A program made the position numbers and the translations under genes. Source: Christensenella sp. UBA4379 (lineage in GTDB: Bacteria > Bacillota > Clostridia > Christensenellales > Aristaeellaceae). Taken from it: 35,756 nucleotides of DNA. Positions within the stretch are counted from its first letter, which is position 1. Each line of letters begins with the position of its first letter. The notes under the pieces were generated by a model that was not told where the DNA came from, ran no database searches, and saw only the letters and a list, made by a program, of their open reading frames with translations. This document shows positions 7,910 through 15,554 of this stretch, in pieces. Location of the stretch: assembly GCA_002391225.1 (NCBI GenBank), contig DGRV01000029.1, positions 1 through 35,756 of the forward strand. Reading direction: 5' to 3'.

Positions 7910-8611
7910 ATGGGCTTGATGGATCAGCTGAAGATCAGGAAAGCGATGGCGCTTCAGCAGAAGGGCCTCAAGGACGAGGCCATGCAGGAATATGAGAAGC
8001 TGTATCAGGCGGGCGTCATCCAGCCGACCTACCTGCTGCCCTATACGGTGCTGCTGCTGAAAAAGGGTGGCGAGGGGAGCGAGGAAAAGGTGAAGGAGAT
8101 CCTCAAGAAGGTGGAAAAATTCCCTGGCCTGTCCCCCCAGCAGAAGACGCAGGTGCACCTGAACTATGCCTGCGCCCAGTATAAGCTGGGCCATCTGGCG
8201 GAGGCCATTCACCTGCTGGAGGCGTCCATGCAGAAGCATCCCGTGGGCACGACCTACCAGGCGCTGGGCTACCTGTATATCGAGGCGGGCGACGTGGAAA
8301 AGGGCCTTTCCTTCAACCAGGAGGCCCTGGAGTATGACGACGAGGACCCGATCGTGATCGACAACATGGGCCAGTATTATTACCGTGTCCTGGGGGACAA
8401 GGAAAAGGCCCTGCCCTACTTTGAAAAGGCCCACAAGATCAACCCGGACCAGTTGGACACCCTCTATTTCCTGGCCCGGTACGACCTGGAAGCGGGCAGA
8501 AAACAGGAAGCCCTGGAAAAGCTCGAGCAGGTCAAGAAAGGCTCCGTTTCCCCGCTCAACTACGCCAATCCCACCAGAGTGGAAGAACTGATCCGGCAAT
8601 GCAAATCATAA
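7910..8611 (+). CDS. Tetratricopeptide-repeat protein
   Basis: 233 residues with no signal peptide, made almost wholly of helix-turn-helix repeats. Recognisable TPR units include GLKDEAMQEYEKLYQAG (about 19-35), LGHLAEAIHLLEASMQKHP (about 93-111), AGDVEKGLSFNQEALEYD and LGDKEKALPYFEKAHKINP. Such proteins act as cytosolic scaffolds; no enzymatic domain is present. A strong AAGGAGG site lies just before the ATG, allowing independent initiation 39 bases after the YprB-like gene. The partner is unknown, but adjacency to another TPR-containing protein suggests a shared process. Confidence 0.85.
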   Translation: MGLMDQLKIRKAMALQQKGLKDEAMQEYEKLYQAGVIQPTYLLPYTVLLLKKGGEGSEEKVKEILKKVEKFPGLSPQQKTQVHLNYACAQYKLGHLAEAIHLLEASMQKHPVGTTYQALGYLYIEAGDVEKGLSFNQEALEYDDEDPIVIDNMGQYYYRVLGDKEKALPYFEKAHKINPDQLDTLYFLARYDLEAGRKQEALEKLEQVKKGSVSPLNYANPTRVEELIRQCKS

Positions 8612-8640
8612 AGCCTTTGGAGGGGGAAAAACTGAGTAAA

Positions 8641-9054
8641 ATGAATATCGAAATCCGCGAATACATAGACTTTGACCTGGAAGAAATCACGGGGCTGTAT
8701 CAGGCCGTCGGCTGGACGAATTATACGGCCCGGGCCGGGATGCTCCGGGAGGCGTATGAACATTCGCTTTGCGTCCTCGGCGCTTATTTGGGGGATAGAC
8801 TGATCGGCCTTCTCCGCGCTGTCGGGGATGGGGTTTCGATTGTTCTCATCCAGGATTTGCTCGTGCTGCCGGAATACCAGCGGCAGGGTGTCGGGACCAA
8901 GCTCCTGCGCAGCGTCATGGACAGGTATCAAACGGTCTACCAGATGGAGCTGCTGACGGACGACACGGAAAAAAACGCCTCGTTCTACCGCTCAGTGGGT
9001 TTTGTCCCCGCAGGCGAAATCGGGTGTCTGTCGTTTATCAGAATGCAGCAATAA
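8641..9054 (+). CDS. GNAT-family N-acetyltransferase
   Basis: About 137 residues with the GNAT fold. Motif A is VLPEYQRQGVGTKLL (acetyl-CoA pyrophosphate loop), followed by a YRSVGF motif B. It probably acetylates a small-molecule or protein amine with acetyl-CoA; the substrate cannot be named. Start choice is uncertain. The frame is open back to an ATG at 8599 inside the TPR gene, but the only good ribosome site is GGAGGGGG at 8619-8626, which points to CTG 8632 or ATG 8641; I use the ATG. It is the last gene of the plus-strand cluster and is followed at once by a strong terminator. Confidence 0.85.
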   Translation: MNIEIREYIDFDLEEITGLYQAVGWTNYTARAGMLREAYEHSLCVLGAYLGDRLIGLLRAVGDGVSIVLIQDLLVLPEYQRQGVGTKLLRSVMDRYQTVYQMELLTDDTEKNASFYRSVGFVPAGEIGCLSFIRMQQ

Positions 9055-9056
9055 AA

Positions 9057-9095
9057 CAGATCCCCCGCGCACGTTTTCCATGCGCGGGGGATCTG
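9057..9095. terminator. Bidirectional intrinsic terminator
   Basis: A perfect 15-base-pair stem (9057-9071 with 9081-9095) with a 9-base loop lies between the convergent GNAT and S11 carboxypeptidase genes. CATTTTA follows on the plus strand and TTTTATTG on the minus strand, so it can stop both transcripts. Confidence 0.9.
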
Positions 9096-9099
9096 CATT

Positions 9100-10566
9100 T
9101 TATCTGTAGAACCTGTTCTGAGGCTCCAGGCTGTTGAGCTTCTTTTTCTTTTTGGGTTTGCGGTGGAAGAGCCTGTACAAAAGTCTGTACAGGAGGAACA
9201 GACCCAGCAGGGGGAGGACGATGTACAACAGGGCGAACTCAAAGGTAAAGCGGGGGAAGGGGTTCGGATCGGCGGCGGAATAGGCCGCGATTTCCTCCAG
9301 CGTGGGGGCGATCCGCTCGCGCCGCTCGATGCTGCGGGTGGCGATCAGGTCGTAGACGGTCGCTTCTCCCTGGCTGTTGTAGTAGGTCATGGTGCCCATG
9401 ACCTCGCCCGCGGTGACAGGGGCGGAGAACTCCCTGGTATATTCGGTGATGGTGATGTCGCTCAGGTGGTGGGTCAGATAATCCCGGTTGGTGGGGGAGA
9501 CGATGATGGTATCGGAGCCCTCCGAGCTCTGCACCTGCAGGTCCAGCGTCAGCTTGCCCAGGCCGCTGTCGTTCAGGGCGTAGGCGGAAATATCCACCAC
9601 CTTGGGGTTACTCCGGTACAGGTCCTGGATGGAGACGCTCTGGAACTGGGTAAAGCCATAGTCCATCAGTTTGATGGTATCGGTGTAACGGGAGGCGTCT
9701 GAGCTTGAATGGAATACGCAGGAAATCAGCGTGACGCCGTCCTTCTCAGCGGCGCCGACATAGCAGTAGCCGGCGGCCGCCGTGTTGCCCGTTTTGATGC
9801 CGATGCCGTAGCGGTAATAGGTCTCGCCGCTGTTGGCAATCAGGAACTTGTTGTTGGTGTCCAGCTTCCGCTCTGAATAGATGTTGTCTTCCGGCATGAT
9901 GTAGGCACTGCGGCTGACAATGTCCCGGAAGGTCTCGTTCTCCATGGCAATGCGGGCGATGGTGCACATCTCCCGGGCGGTGGAATAATGGTTCTCGTCG
10001 TGGTAGCCGTGGGGGTTGGCAAAATGGGTGCTGATGCAGCCGAAGCTTTGGGCGGCGTTGTTCATCAGGTTGACGAAGTTCATGATGTTGCCGCCCACCG
10101 TCTCGGCGATCACGTTGGCGCCCTCGTTGCCGGAGCGGAGCATGGTCGTGTACAGGACGTCTTCAAAACGGACCTGCTCGCCGATGCTGAGCGGGATCGT
10201 GGAAGAGTCGCTGGGGATATCCATCGCGGAAGCGCTGACGGTCACCATGCGGTCCGGGTCGTTGAGCATCAGCCCCAGGTAGGTGGTCATGATCTTGGTG
10301 GTGGAGGCGGGGTAGATCAGGGCGTCGGCGTTTTTTTCAAAGATGACCTCGCCGGTTTCCGCTTCCACCAAAATAGCGGAGCGGCAGGTCAGGTCCTCCG
10401 GCTCCAGCTGGGAAGAGTTGGAAGGGGCGTATTCCGCCCGCACGGGCACGGCGGGGAGGGCCAGGGAAAACAGCAACAGCAAACAGACGGCTGCCCGAAG
10501 CCGTCTGCGGCCTGCCATTCGGCAGGAACGGAACCAATGTTTTACGCTTTCTGGAAATATGATCAT
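9100..10566 (-). CDS. D-alanyl-D-alanine carboxypeptidase (S11, DacF/DacB-like penicillin-binding protein)
   Basis: 488 residues. A hydrophobic signal (about 25-44) is followed by the S11 catalytic domain with Ser88-Thr-Thr-Lys91, Ser145-Gly-Asn147 and Lys258-Thr-Gly260. It then has a beta-rich C-terminal domain and a final transmembrane helix (about 445-465) with a Lys-rich cytosolic tail. Serine D,D-carboxypeptidases of this type remove the terminal D-Ala of muropeptides, controlling cross-linking, and bind beta-lactams. The gene begins only 9 bases after the XRE/LexA-like regulator gene ends, so they are co-transcribed. The ribosome site is weak at the chosen ATG; an internal ATG (residue 17) would still keep the signal peptide. 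Confidence 0.92.
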   Translation of the reverse strand: MIIFPESVKHWFRSCRMAGRRRLRAAVCLLLLFSLALPAVPVRAEYAPSNSSQLEPEDLTCRSAILVEAETGEVIFEKNADALIYPASTTKIMTTYLGLMLNDPDRMVTVSASAMDIPSDSSTIPLSIGEQVRFEDVLYTTMLRSGNEGANVIAETVGGNIMNFVNLMNNAAQSFGCISTHFANPHGYHDENHYSTAREMCTIARIAMENETFRDIVSRSAYIMPEDNIYSERKLDTNNKFLIANSGETYYRYGIGIKTGNTAAAGYCYVGAAEKDGVTLISCVFHSSSDASRYTDTIKLMDYGFTQFQSVSIQDLYRSNPKVVDISAYALNDSGLGKLTLDLQVQSSEGSDTIIVSPTNRDYLTHHLSDITITEYTREFSAPVTAGEVMGTMTYYNSQGEATVYDLIATRSIERRERIAPTLEEIAAYSAADPNPFPRFTFEFALLYIVLPLLGLFLLYRLLYRLFHRKPKKKKKLNSLEPQNRFYR

Positions 10567-10575
10567 CAGGTTTTT

Positions 10576-11307
10576 TTACAGCTCCGCTTCCAGACGGACG
10601 CACTTGCCCACGACAGTGACCTCGTTCAGGTTTTTGATTTCGCTCTCGCACCGGTCGTCATAGGTTTGCAGCATCACCTGGAAGCCGGGCATGAGGACGG
10701 TTTTGCGCAGGACCTTGCCAAAGGGCGTGTCCAGCACCATGAGGGCCCCGTCCACCGGCCCGCTGGCGGGAACCACCAGCAGATAGTCCCCCTTCATGAC
10801 CCGGAAGCCCCGCATCAGGTTGTCCGGGGCGGAGAGATAGTAAACCTTGTCCGGGTTTGCCCCTTCGATCTTGCCGTTGGTGATGGGCAGCAGACGGTGG
10901 TCCACTTCCTTCATGGCGGCGTTGTAGACCGGCACGTGCTTGAGGACGCCGGCCAGGGCGTCCAGCCAGATGGAGCCGGGAACGGCGGGATTGTCCCCGT
11001 CGCCGCCCTGCTTTTCCTTCTTGGTCAGCTTTTTGTCCGGCACCACCTGCTGGAGGGTGGGGGTCACGGCGGACTGCAGGTCGACCGTGGCGGCGATGTC
11101 GTCCAGGGTAAATTCGGCCTCCGTGCGGGTCTCCTGCAGGCCGATGGCTTTCAGGATCCTCCGGGCCTGGTCGTCCGCGATGATCCGCTTGCCGGATTCG
11201 ACTTCCATCAGATATTTGTCGCTGACCCCGCATTTTTTGGCAACCTGCTTGAAGGTCAGTCCCTGGCGCGTCCGCTCCAGGCGGATCAGGTCTCCGAGTC
11301 TGCTCAT
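10576..11307 (-). CDS. XRE-family regulator with degenerate LexA/S24-like C-terminal domain
   Basis: 243 residues. The N-terminus (about 4-60) is a helix-turn-helix of the Cro/CI type (LIRLERTRQGLTFKQVAKK, then GVSDKYLMEVESGKR). A charged linker (about 90-105) leads to a C-terminal region resembling the peptidase S24 fold of LexA and CI repressors (MKGDYLLVVPASGP, then VLRKTVLMPG). At the site where S24 proteins carry the nucleophilic Ser there is an Asn-Leu-Met instead, while a Lys is kept near the expected position, so self-cleavage looks lost. It probably binds DNA as a dimer or senses a ligand. AAGGAG precedes the ATG. Co-transcription with the S11 carboxypeptidase suggests a link to wall metabolism, but no operator was identified. 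Confidence 0.75.
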   Translation of the reverse strand: MSRLGDLIRLERTRQGLTFKQVAKKCGVSDKYLMEVESGKRIIADDQARRILKAIGLQETRTEAEFTLDDIAATVDLQSAVTPTLQQVVPDKKLTKKEKQGGDGDNPAVPGSIWLDALAGVLKHVPVYNAAMKEVDHRLLPITNGKIEGANPDKVYYLSAPDNLMRGFRVMKGDYLLVVPASGPVDGALMVLDTPFGKVLRKTVLMPGFQVMLQTYDDRCESEIKNLNEVTVVGKCVRLEAEL

Positions 11308-11340
11308 GAAGATGCTCCTTCAAAGAAGATGAACGGGCGG

Positions 11341-11398
11341 CGGCCGGCAATACGCCGGCCGGGCCCGAAATGTACGATATCAGGAATGGTTTTGTTGA
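11341..11398 (-). promoter_or_regulatory. Possible promoter and leader hairpin of the XRE-carboxypeptidase operon
   Basis: On the minus strand TCAACA (11398-11393) and TACATT (11374-11369) are 18 bases apart, each matching four of six consensus bases. Downstream, CGGCCGGC (11341-11348) and GCCGGCCG (11354-11361) form a perfect 8-base-pair hairpin without a T-run. It could be a leader structure or a weak end for the preceding secreted-protein operon. Confidence 0.3.
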
Positions 11399-11404
11399 CT
11401 TTGG

Positions 11405-12922
11405 TTACTGCTGGGCGTTTACCAGCTGGAGGAAACGGGCGGGCAGGTTGTGCAGGAAGCCGTTTAGCAGGGAGGCCCGGCTTTCGGCGCTCAGCATGTC
11501 CAGCCGCAGGGCGGAGGCGATGGCCTCGTCCATGTAGATGGGGGTGCGGCGGGTGCTGGTCTTGCCGCTGAAGGTCAGGGTGACGCCTGCGTTGCTCTCC
11601 AGGTCCGCCCATTCCAGGACGGCGTCCAGATAAGTGGGGGCGGTCAGGTCCGCGAGCTTGGAGTAAATCTTGTTGGTAAAGGAGAGGGACATCACCGGCA
11701 GCTTCAGGCTTTCGTCGGCCTTGACCACGAGGGTGCCCTTGTAGTTCCTTTCAAAACGCTGCTCGTAGGTGTCGTTGACGTCCTCGGGCTTGGCCCATTC
11801 CAGGTTGTAGGCAAAGGTCAGGGGCTTGGGCTCCTCCACGGAATCCTTGGCTGGGGCGGGGGTCCATTTGACCTCGCCGACCCAGACGCCGCTGCCCATG
11901 CTCTGGGCGGACAGGTCGATCAGCGCGCCCTGGTAGGGCTCCCGGGTAAGCTCGGCCCGCACCTGCCACAGGTCGCCGTCCTCCTGGACGCTGTGGGTGA
12001 CGGTGGCTTCCTTGAGCGGGAAGGTTTCGGCGAAGGGGAGGCGCATGCTTTCAAAAATCACGTCCCCGTTTTCCGCGCTGAACTGGCGGCGCACGGTAAT
12101 ATCCCCGTTCAGCTTGACCTTGTCGATCATGCTCAGGAAGCTCCAGAGCATGTCCTTCTGCAGGTAGGCGGCCTGCTCGTCCACCGTCAGGATCTCGCGC
12201 AGCAGGCTCAGCAGGTCCTGATCCACGAACAGGTCCACCAGCAGGGCTTTCGCTTCTTGCAGCAGGGCGCTGGCGGGGATCTCGAATTCGTTGGTCATGA
12301 TGAAGCGGCCCTGGGTGTCCTCCTCAGTGACGGTTTTGGCGTAGTTCTGCAGCCAGCTGGTCACCTTGATGGAGAACTGGTTGTAGGAGGCCTGGGCGCG
12401 CTTTTGCCAGTCCTCGCTGGCGGTGGCGATCGCGTACACCACGTGGGCCAGGGAGGGCCAGGCGTTTTCGCTCAGGGCGTCCGTCAGAAGGGACACCGCG
12501 TCGTTGGTCGGGTCAAAGGCGTAATACATGCCCTGATCGTCCAGCAGGGGAGAGCGGACGTAGCGGATGCCGTTATGATCCTCCACGAAAATGTTCTGAA
12601 TGGAAACGTCCCCGGACGAATTGGAGAGGGTCAGCACGTCCTCGCTGCCCAGATCGGCCGTGGAGGTCTGATTGGTATGGGTGAAGCTGATGGTATAATC
12701 CTGCAGATAGGCGCGGAAGTTGGACCAAGCGACCTCGTCCACAAAGGCGGGGCCCTCCTGGGTGGCCTTTCCGCTTAAGGTGCCCTGGAAGCTGGAGTTC
12801 ATCCAGTGTCCCTTCAGCTTGTCCAGCTGGGTGCTTTCCTTGACGGCCACGTCCGCCAGGGATGAACAGGAAGCGCTGAGCAGGCAAAGACAGAGCAGCA
12901 GGGCGATCCATGATTTCCGCAT
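11405..12922 (-). CDS. Secreted protein of unknown function, paralogue A
   Basis: 505 residues with an N-terminal signal peptide (Arg-Lys, then a Leu/Cys-rich core). Cleavage could be at SSLA-D, or lipidation at Cys19, although the lipobox is imperfect. The rest is a mixed alpha/beta extracellular protein with no motif I recognise. It shares a patch with the upstream gene: VKLNGDITVRRQFSAENGD here against LTLEGEMTVRRNLNGEGQD there, and both end in a short helical tail after beta-rich repeats. The two genes are four bases apart and are likely co-expressed tandem paralogues. Possible roles are envelope scaffolding or inhibitor-like binding; no catalytic residues are apparent. Confidence 0.8.
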   Translation of the reverse strand: MRKSWIALLLCLCLLSASCSSLADVAVKESTQLDKLKGHWMNSSFQGTLSGKATQEGPAFVDEVAWSNFRAYLQDYTISFTHTNQTSTADLGSEDVLTLSNSSGDVSIQNIFVEDHNGIRYVRSPLLDDQGMYYAFDPTNDAVSLLTDALSENAWPSLAHVVYAIATASEDWQKRAQASYNQFSIKVTSWLQNYAKTVTEEDTQGRFIMTNEFEIPASALLQEAKALLVDLFVDQDLLSLLREILTVDEQAAYLQKDMLWSFLSMIDKVKLNGDITVRRQFSAENGDVIFESMRLPFAETFPLKEATVTHSVQEDGDLWQVRAELTREPYQGALIDLSAQSMGSGVWVGEVKWTPAPAKDSVEEPKPLTFAYNLEWAKPEDVNDTYEQRFERNYKGTLVVKADESLKLPVMSLSFTNKIYSKLADLTAPTYLDAVLEWADLESNAGVTLTFSGKTSTRRTPIYMDEAIASALRLDMLSAESRASLLNGFLHNLPARFLQLVNAQQ

Positions 12923-12926
12923 AGGT

Positions 12927-14216
12927 TTATTCCTCCGTTTCTTCTGTTTCTGGCAGCGGGGGCACCGAAGCCCCGTTCATCCAGGCGTCGGTTCTGAGCA
13001 GGTGCTCCAGCTGACGCCGCTCTTGTTCGGGCAGCTGGTTTTTCTTCTTGGTCAAAAGGCCCGCGAGCATCATGACCGCCTGAGTCTCCGTTACGGTGTC
13101 CGCGGCGGTTTCCGCCTCGGCCGGGCTGACGGATACGCTAGCCTGCCAGCGGATCACGTCGCTGGAAGCGTGCAGCTGGCGGAACGAAAGGGTCCCGTCC
13201 AGATGGCCGTCTTCCGTGGCGGAGAGGCGGAGGGTCCCGCTCCAGGTTTGCTTAACGCTGCCGTCGCTGGTTTCGCGCTCCAGGACGGCGGTGATCGCTT
13301 CGTCTTTTCCTTTCTGGCTGTTCAGCTGGAGCGTGTCGTCCAGCTTCCAGGTTTCCTTGTCTACCGTACGCCGGATGGACAGTGTGATCTTCCTGGAGGA
13401 CTTCGTCTTGGTTTCCGACCATTTGGGCACGGTCAGCGCCGCCTGGAAGTTATTGCCTCCCCGGACGGCCGGGGCCTTGATAGAAAAATAATAAATGTCC
13501 CCGTTTTTGCCGATGATGAAGGTCAGCTTCCGGACGTCCTCCCCTTTGGCGCCGATCCGGCCGGCGAACTGATAGGCCAGGTCCTGGCCTTCGCCGTTCA
13601 GGTTCCGCCGCACCGTCATTTCGCCCTCCAGGGTCAGCTGGTCCAGATAGGCGGAAACGGCGGGGTACACCTCATAGTCGCGGAACACGGTCTTGAGGCC
13701 GTCCAGCACCGGGGTGAGGGCCTCTTTGGGCAGGACGGAGAACAGGGCCTTGGAGACCGTCAAAGACTGGCGGGAAGCCGAATACCCCAGCACCCGGAAG
13801 GAGGTGCCTTTTTCCTCGATTTCCGGCGGTTCCTCCCCGCAAAGGGCGGTAAACAGGGCCGGAAAGCCGGTTTCCCACAGGCTCCGCAGGGCTTGCTCGG
13901 CGGAAAGATAGGGGAGGGCCTCCGGCGTTCCTTGAAGGCGGAAAGCGGCCGCTTCCCCGCTCTCCCGGTCGGACAGGCGGATCGTCCCGTTCCCGGCAAT
14001 GTCGGAAACCTCCAGCGTGAATGGGGACAGGTAGGCGTTTAAAAGCGACAGGGCTTCTTCCTTCGCGTTCAGCTTCGTCACTTCCGGGGAAGAGAAGGTC
14101 ACCTTGACCCCCGCGGAACTTTGCTTCAGGGCGTCCCACGTGTCCGAAAACCCAGCCTGCGCTGGAAACGGCAGAAGGCTGAGCAGCAGCCATACGATCA
14201 GCAGTTTTCGCCGCAT
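12927..14216 (-). CDS. Secreted protein of unknown function, paralogue B
   Basis: 429 residues from the ATG at 14216. That start is preferred because AGGTG stands five bases upstream and it begins directly with a signal peptide (MRRKLLIVW, Leu core, FPAQA cleavage). A longer frame to 14321 would add a non-signal extension without a ribosome site. The mature protein is beta-rich, with a TVRR-containing segment shared with the next gene and a C-terminal charged, Glu-rich tail (PETEETEE). It has no enzymatic motif. It is first in a two-gene unit with paralogue A. Function unknown; secretion and tandem duplication are what the sequence shows. Confidence 0.8.
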   Translation of the reverse strand: MRRKLLIVWLLLSLLPFPAQAGFSDTWDALKQSSAGVKVTFSSPEVTKLNAKEEALSLLNAYLSPFTLEVSDIAGNGTIRLSDRESGEAAAFRLQGTPEALPYLSAEQALRSLWETGFPALFTALCGEEPPEIEEKGTSFRVLGYSASRQSLTVSKALFSVLPKEALTPVLDGLKTVFRDYEVYPAVSAYLDQLTLEGEMTVRRNLNGEGQDLAYQFAGRIGAKGEDVRKLTFIIGKNGDIYYFSIKAPAVRGGNNFQAALTVPKWSETKTKSSRKITLSIRRTVDKETWKLDDTLQLNSQKGKDEAITAVLERETSDGSVKQTWSGTLRLSATEDGHLDGTLSFRQLHASSDVIRWQASVSVSPAEAETAADTVTETQAVMMLAGLLTKKKNQLPEQERRQLEHLLRTDAWMNGASVPPLPETEETEE

Positions 14217-14330
14217 GTCATCACCTGCCTGCAAATGGATTGTACACAGATAAAACGAAACAGAAGGGGAAAATCTTTCCGTCCGCAGAAGGAAAGCGTA
14301 AAAAATTTGATCAGCGCGCATTTGAAAGAA

Positions 14331-14353
14331 GGCTTCCGCGGATCCGGAAAGCC
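14331..14353 (-). terminator. Weak stem-loop after the HAD phosphatase gene
   Basis: GGCTTCCG (14331-14338) pairs with CGGAAAGCC (14345-14353) with one bulged A. On the minus strand it follows the HAD gene and is trailed by TTCTTTC. It probably separates the oxidoreductase/HAD operon from the secreted-protein pair. Confidence 0.35.
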
Positions 14354-14381
14354 CTTTTGAAGCCCGCCGGCGTTTTTTCGG

Positions 14382-15188
14382 TCAGTCCCGAAGCATCTCC
14401 CAGATGTCGGCGATGGAGCCGCAGGTGAACTGGGGCTTGACTTCGCTTTTTTTCCAGTCCTCCCGGGTGGTTTCCCCGCTGAACACCAGGACGGTGGAGA
14501 TGCCGGCGTTGACGCCGCAGGCGATGTCGGTATAAATGCGGTCGCCGATCAGGACGGCGTCCTCCGGGGCATAGCCCGCCTTCCGGATGGCCAGGTGGGC
14601 GATGGCCGGCTCCGGCTTTCCGATAAAATAGGGCTTGCGCTTGGTGGCGTTAAAGAGCATCTGGCTGACCGAGCCGCAGTCCGGCACGTAGCCGTAGGCG
14701 GTGGGGCAGACCCAGTCCGGGTTGGTGGCCAGGTAGGTGACGCCCCGCCCCAGCAGGATGCAGGCGTCCTCCAGCTTCTGAAAGGTCAGCTCCGTGTCAA
14801 AACCCATCAGCAGGCAGTCGATATCGTCCTCCAGACGGTCGGTGATGGGGAAGCCCGCCTTGATCAGCTGCTCGCGGAACGAACGGGTGCCCAGGGCGTA
14901 GATCTTTTTTCCGTGCCAGTTTTCTTTCAGATAGACGATGGCGGCGTCGGTGGAGGTGAAAAAATCGTCCGCCGCAGCCGGAATGCCAAGACGGGTCATC
15001 TTCTCCACGTATTTGTCCACGGACTTGGAGGAGTTGTTCGTCAGGTACAGATACCGGCCGCCCCGCCGTTTGATGGCGGACAGGAAGTCCAGACAGTGGT
15101 CGAAGACGTCGTCGTCCAGGTACAGCGTCCCGTCCATGTCCAGCAGAAACAGCTTCTTTCGCCGCAGGGTTTCCCGCATCTCGTCCAT
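14382..15188 (-). CDS. HAD-superfamily (IIA, NagD-like) phosphatase
   Basis: 268 residues. Motif I is LLDMDGT with nucleophile Asp17 and Asp19; motif II is LTNNSS (49-54); the motif III Lys lies in IGKPEP (Lys191); motif IV is GDRIYTD (215-221). The large C2-type cap between motifs II and III is that of the NagD / 4-nitrophenylphosphatase / phosphoglycolate and glycerol-3-phosphate phosphatase group. It hydrolyses a small phosphate ester in the cytosol. The start is supported by AAGGAG. It begins 16 bases after the DUF1667 gene and so belongs to the GlpA-like operon, which makes glycerol 3-phosphate a reasonable but untested substrate. Confidence 0.88.
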   Translation of the reverse strand: MDEMRETLRRKKLFLLDMDGTLYLDDDVFDHCLDFLSAIKRRGGRYLYLTNNSSKSVDKYVEKMTRLGIPAAADDFFTSTDAAIVYLKENWHGKKIYALGTRSFREQLIKAGFPITDRLEDDIDCLLMGFDTELTFQKLEDACILLGRGVTYLATNPDWVCPTAYGYVPDCGSVSQMLFNATKRKPYFIGKPEPAIAHLAIRKAGYAPEDAVLIGDRIYTDIACGVNAGISTVLVFSGETTREDWKKSEVKPQFTCGSIADIWEMLRD

Positions 15189-15204
15189 GAATGACTCCTT
15201 TTAT

Positions 15205-15549
15205 TTACAGGCTCTTGGTGACCACAACGTTGACGCCGGTCCCGGCGGCGTTGGTCAGGACCACCTGACCGATGGACACGGGGGAGGCCACTTCTACGTG
15301 ATTGAGCTCCTTCATGATGTCCAGCAGTTTTCCCTTGGGCACGGCCTTCTCCGTTTTGACCGGGCAGCGGCGGTACGCGCCGCCGGACAGGCGTACGGTG
15401 CTGGTCAGCACCCGGGTGGGGTTCTGAATCTCGTTTTTGCCGTATTCGGCTCCGCGCGGGCAGGAATTGCCGGTCACGGTGAAGCCGTTTTCATCGTCCA
15501 CATGCAGACGGCAGCCCTTGGGGCAGACAATGCAGACCAATTCTTTCAT
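15205..15549 (-). CDS. DUF1667 family cysteine-rich protein
   Basis: 114 residues with four cysteines near the N-terminus (Cys6-x2-Cys9-x3-Cys13 and Cys30 in GNSCPRGAEYG), a pattern suited to an iron-sulfur cluster or zinc. The remainder is a small basic/hydrophobic domain ending in VNVVVTKSL. In many Clostridia this family is the third gene after a GlpA-like dehydrogenase and an FAD oxidoreductase, as here, which suggests an electron-transfer or assembly subunit of that complex. A GGGAGG ribosome site lies in the end of the preceding gene and the two are 5 bases apart. The cofactor is inference. Confidence 0.87.
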   Translation of the reverse strand: MKELVCIVCPKGCRLHVDDENGFTVTGNSCPRGAEYGKNEIQNPTRVLTSTVRLSGGAYRRCPVKTEKAVPKGKLLDIMKELNHVEVASPVSIGQVVLTNAAGTGVNVVVTKSL

Positions 15550-15554
15550 GTAGG

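Noticed and set aside
6605..8599. 664-codon minus-strand open frame
   Set aside because: It spans parts of three well-supported plus-strand genes (YprB-like, TPR and others) and has no recognisable domain; a strand-shadow artefact.
14217..14321. N-terminal extension of secreted paralogue B
   Set aside because: It would bury the signal peptide and lacks a ribosome site; AGGTG precedes the ATG at 14216.
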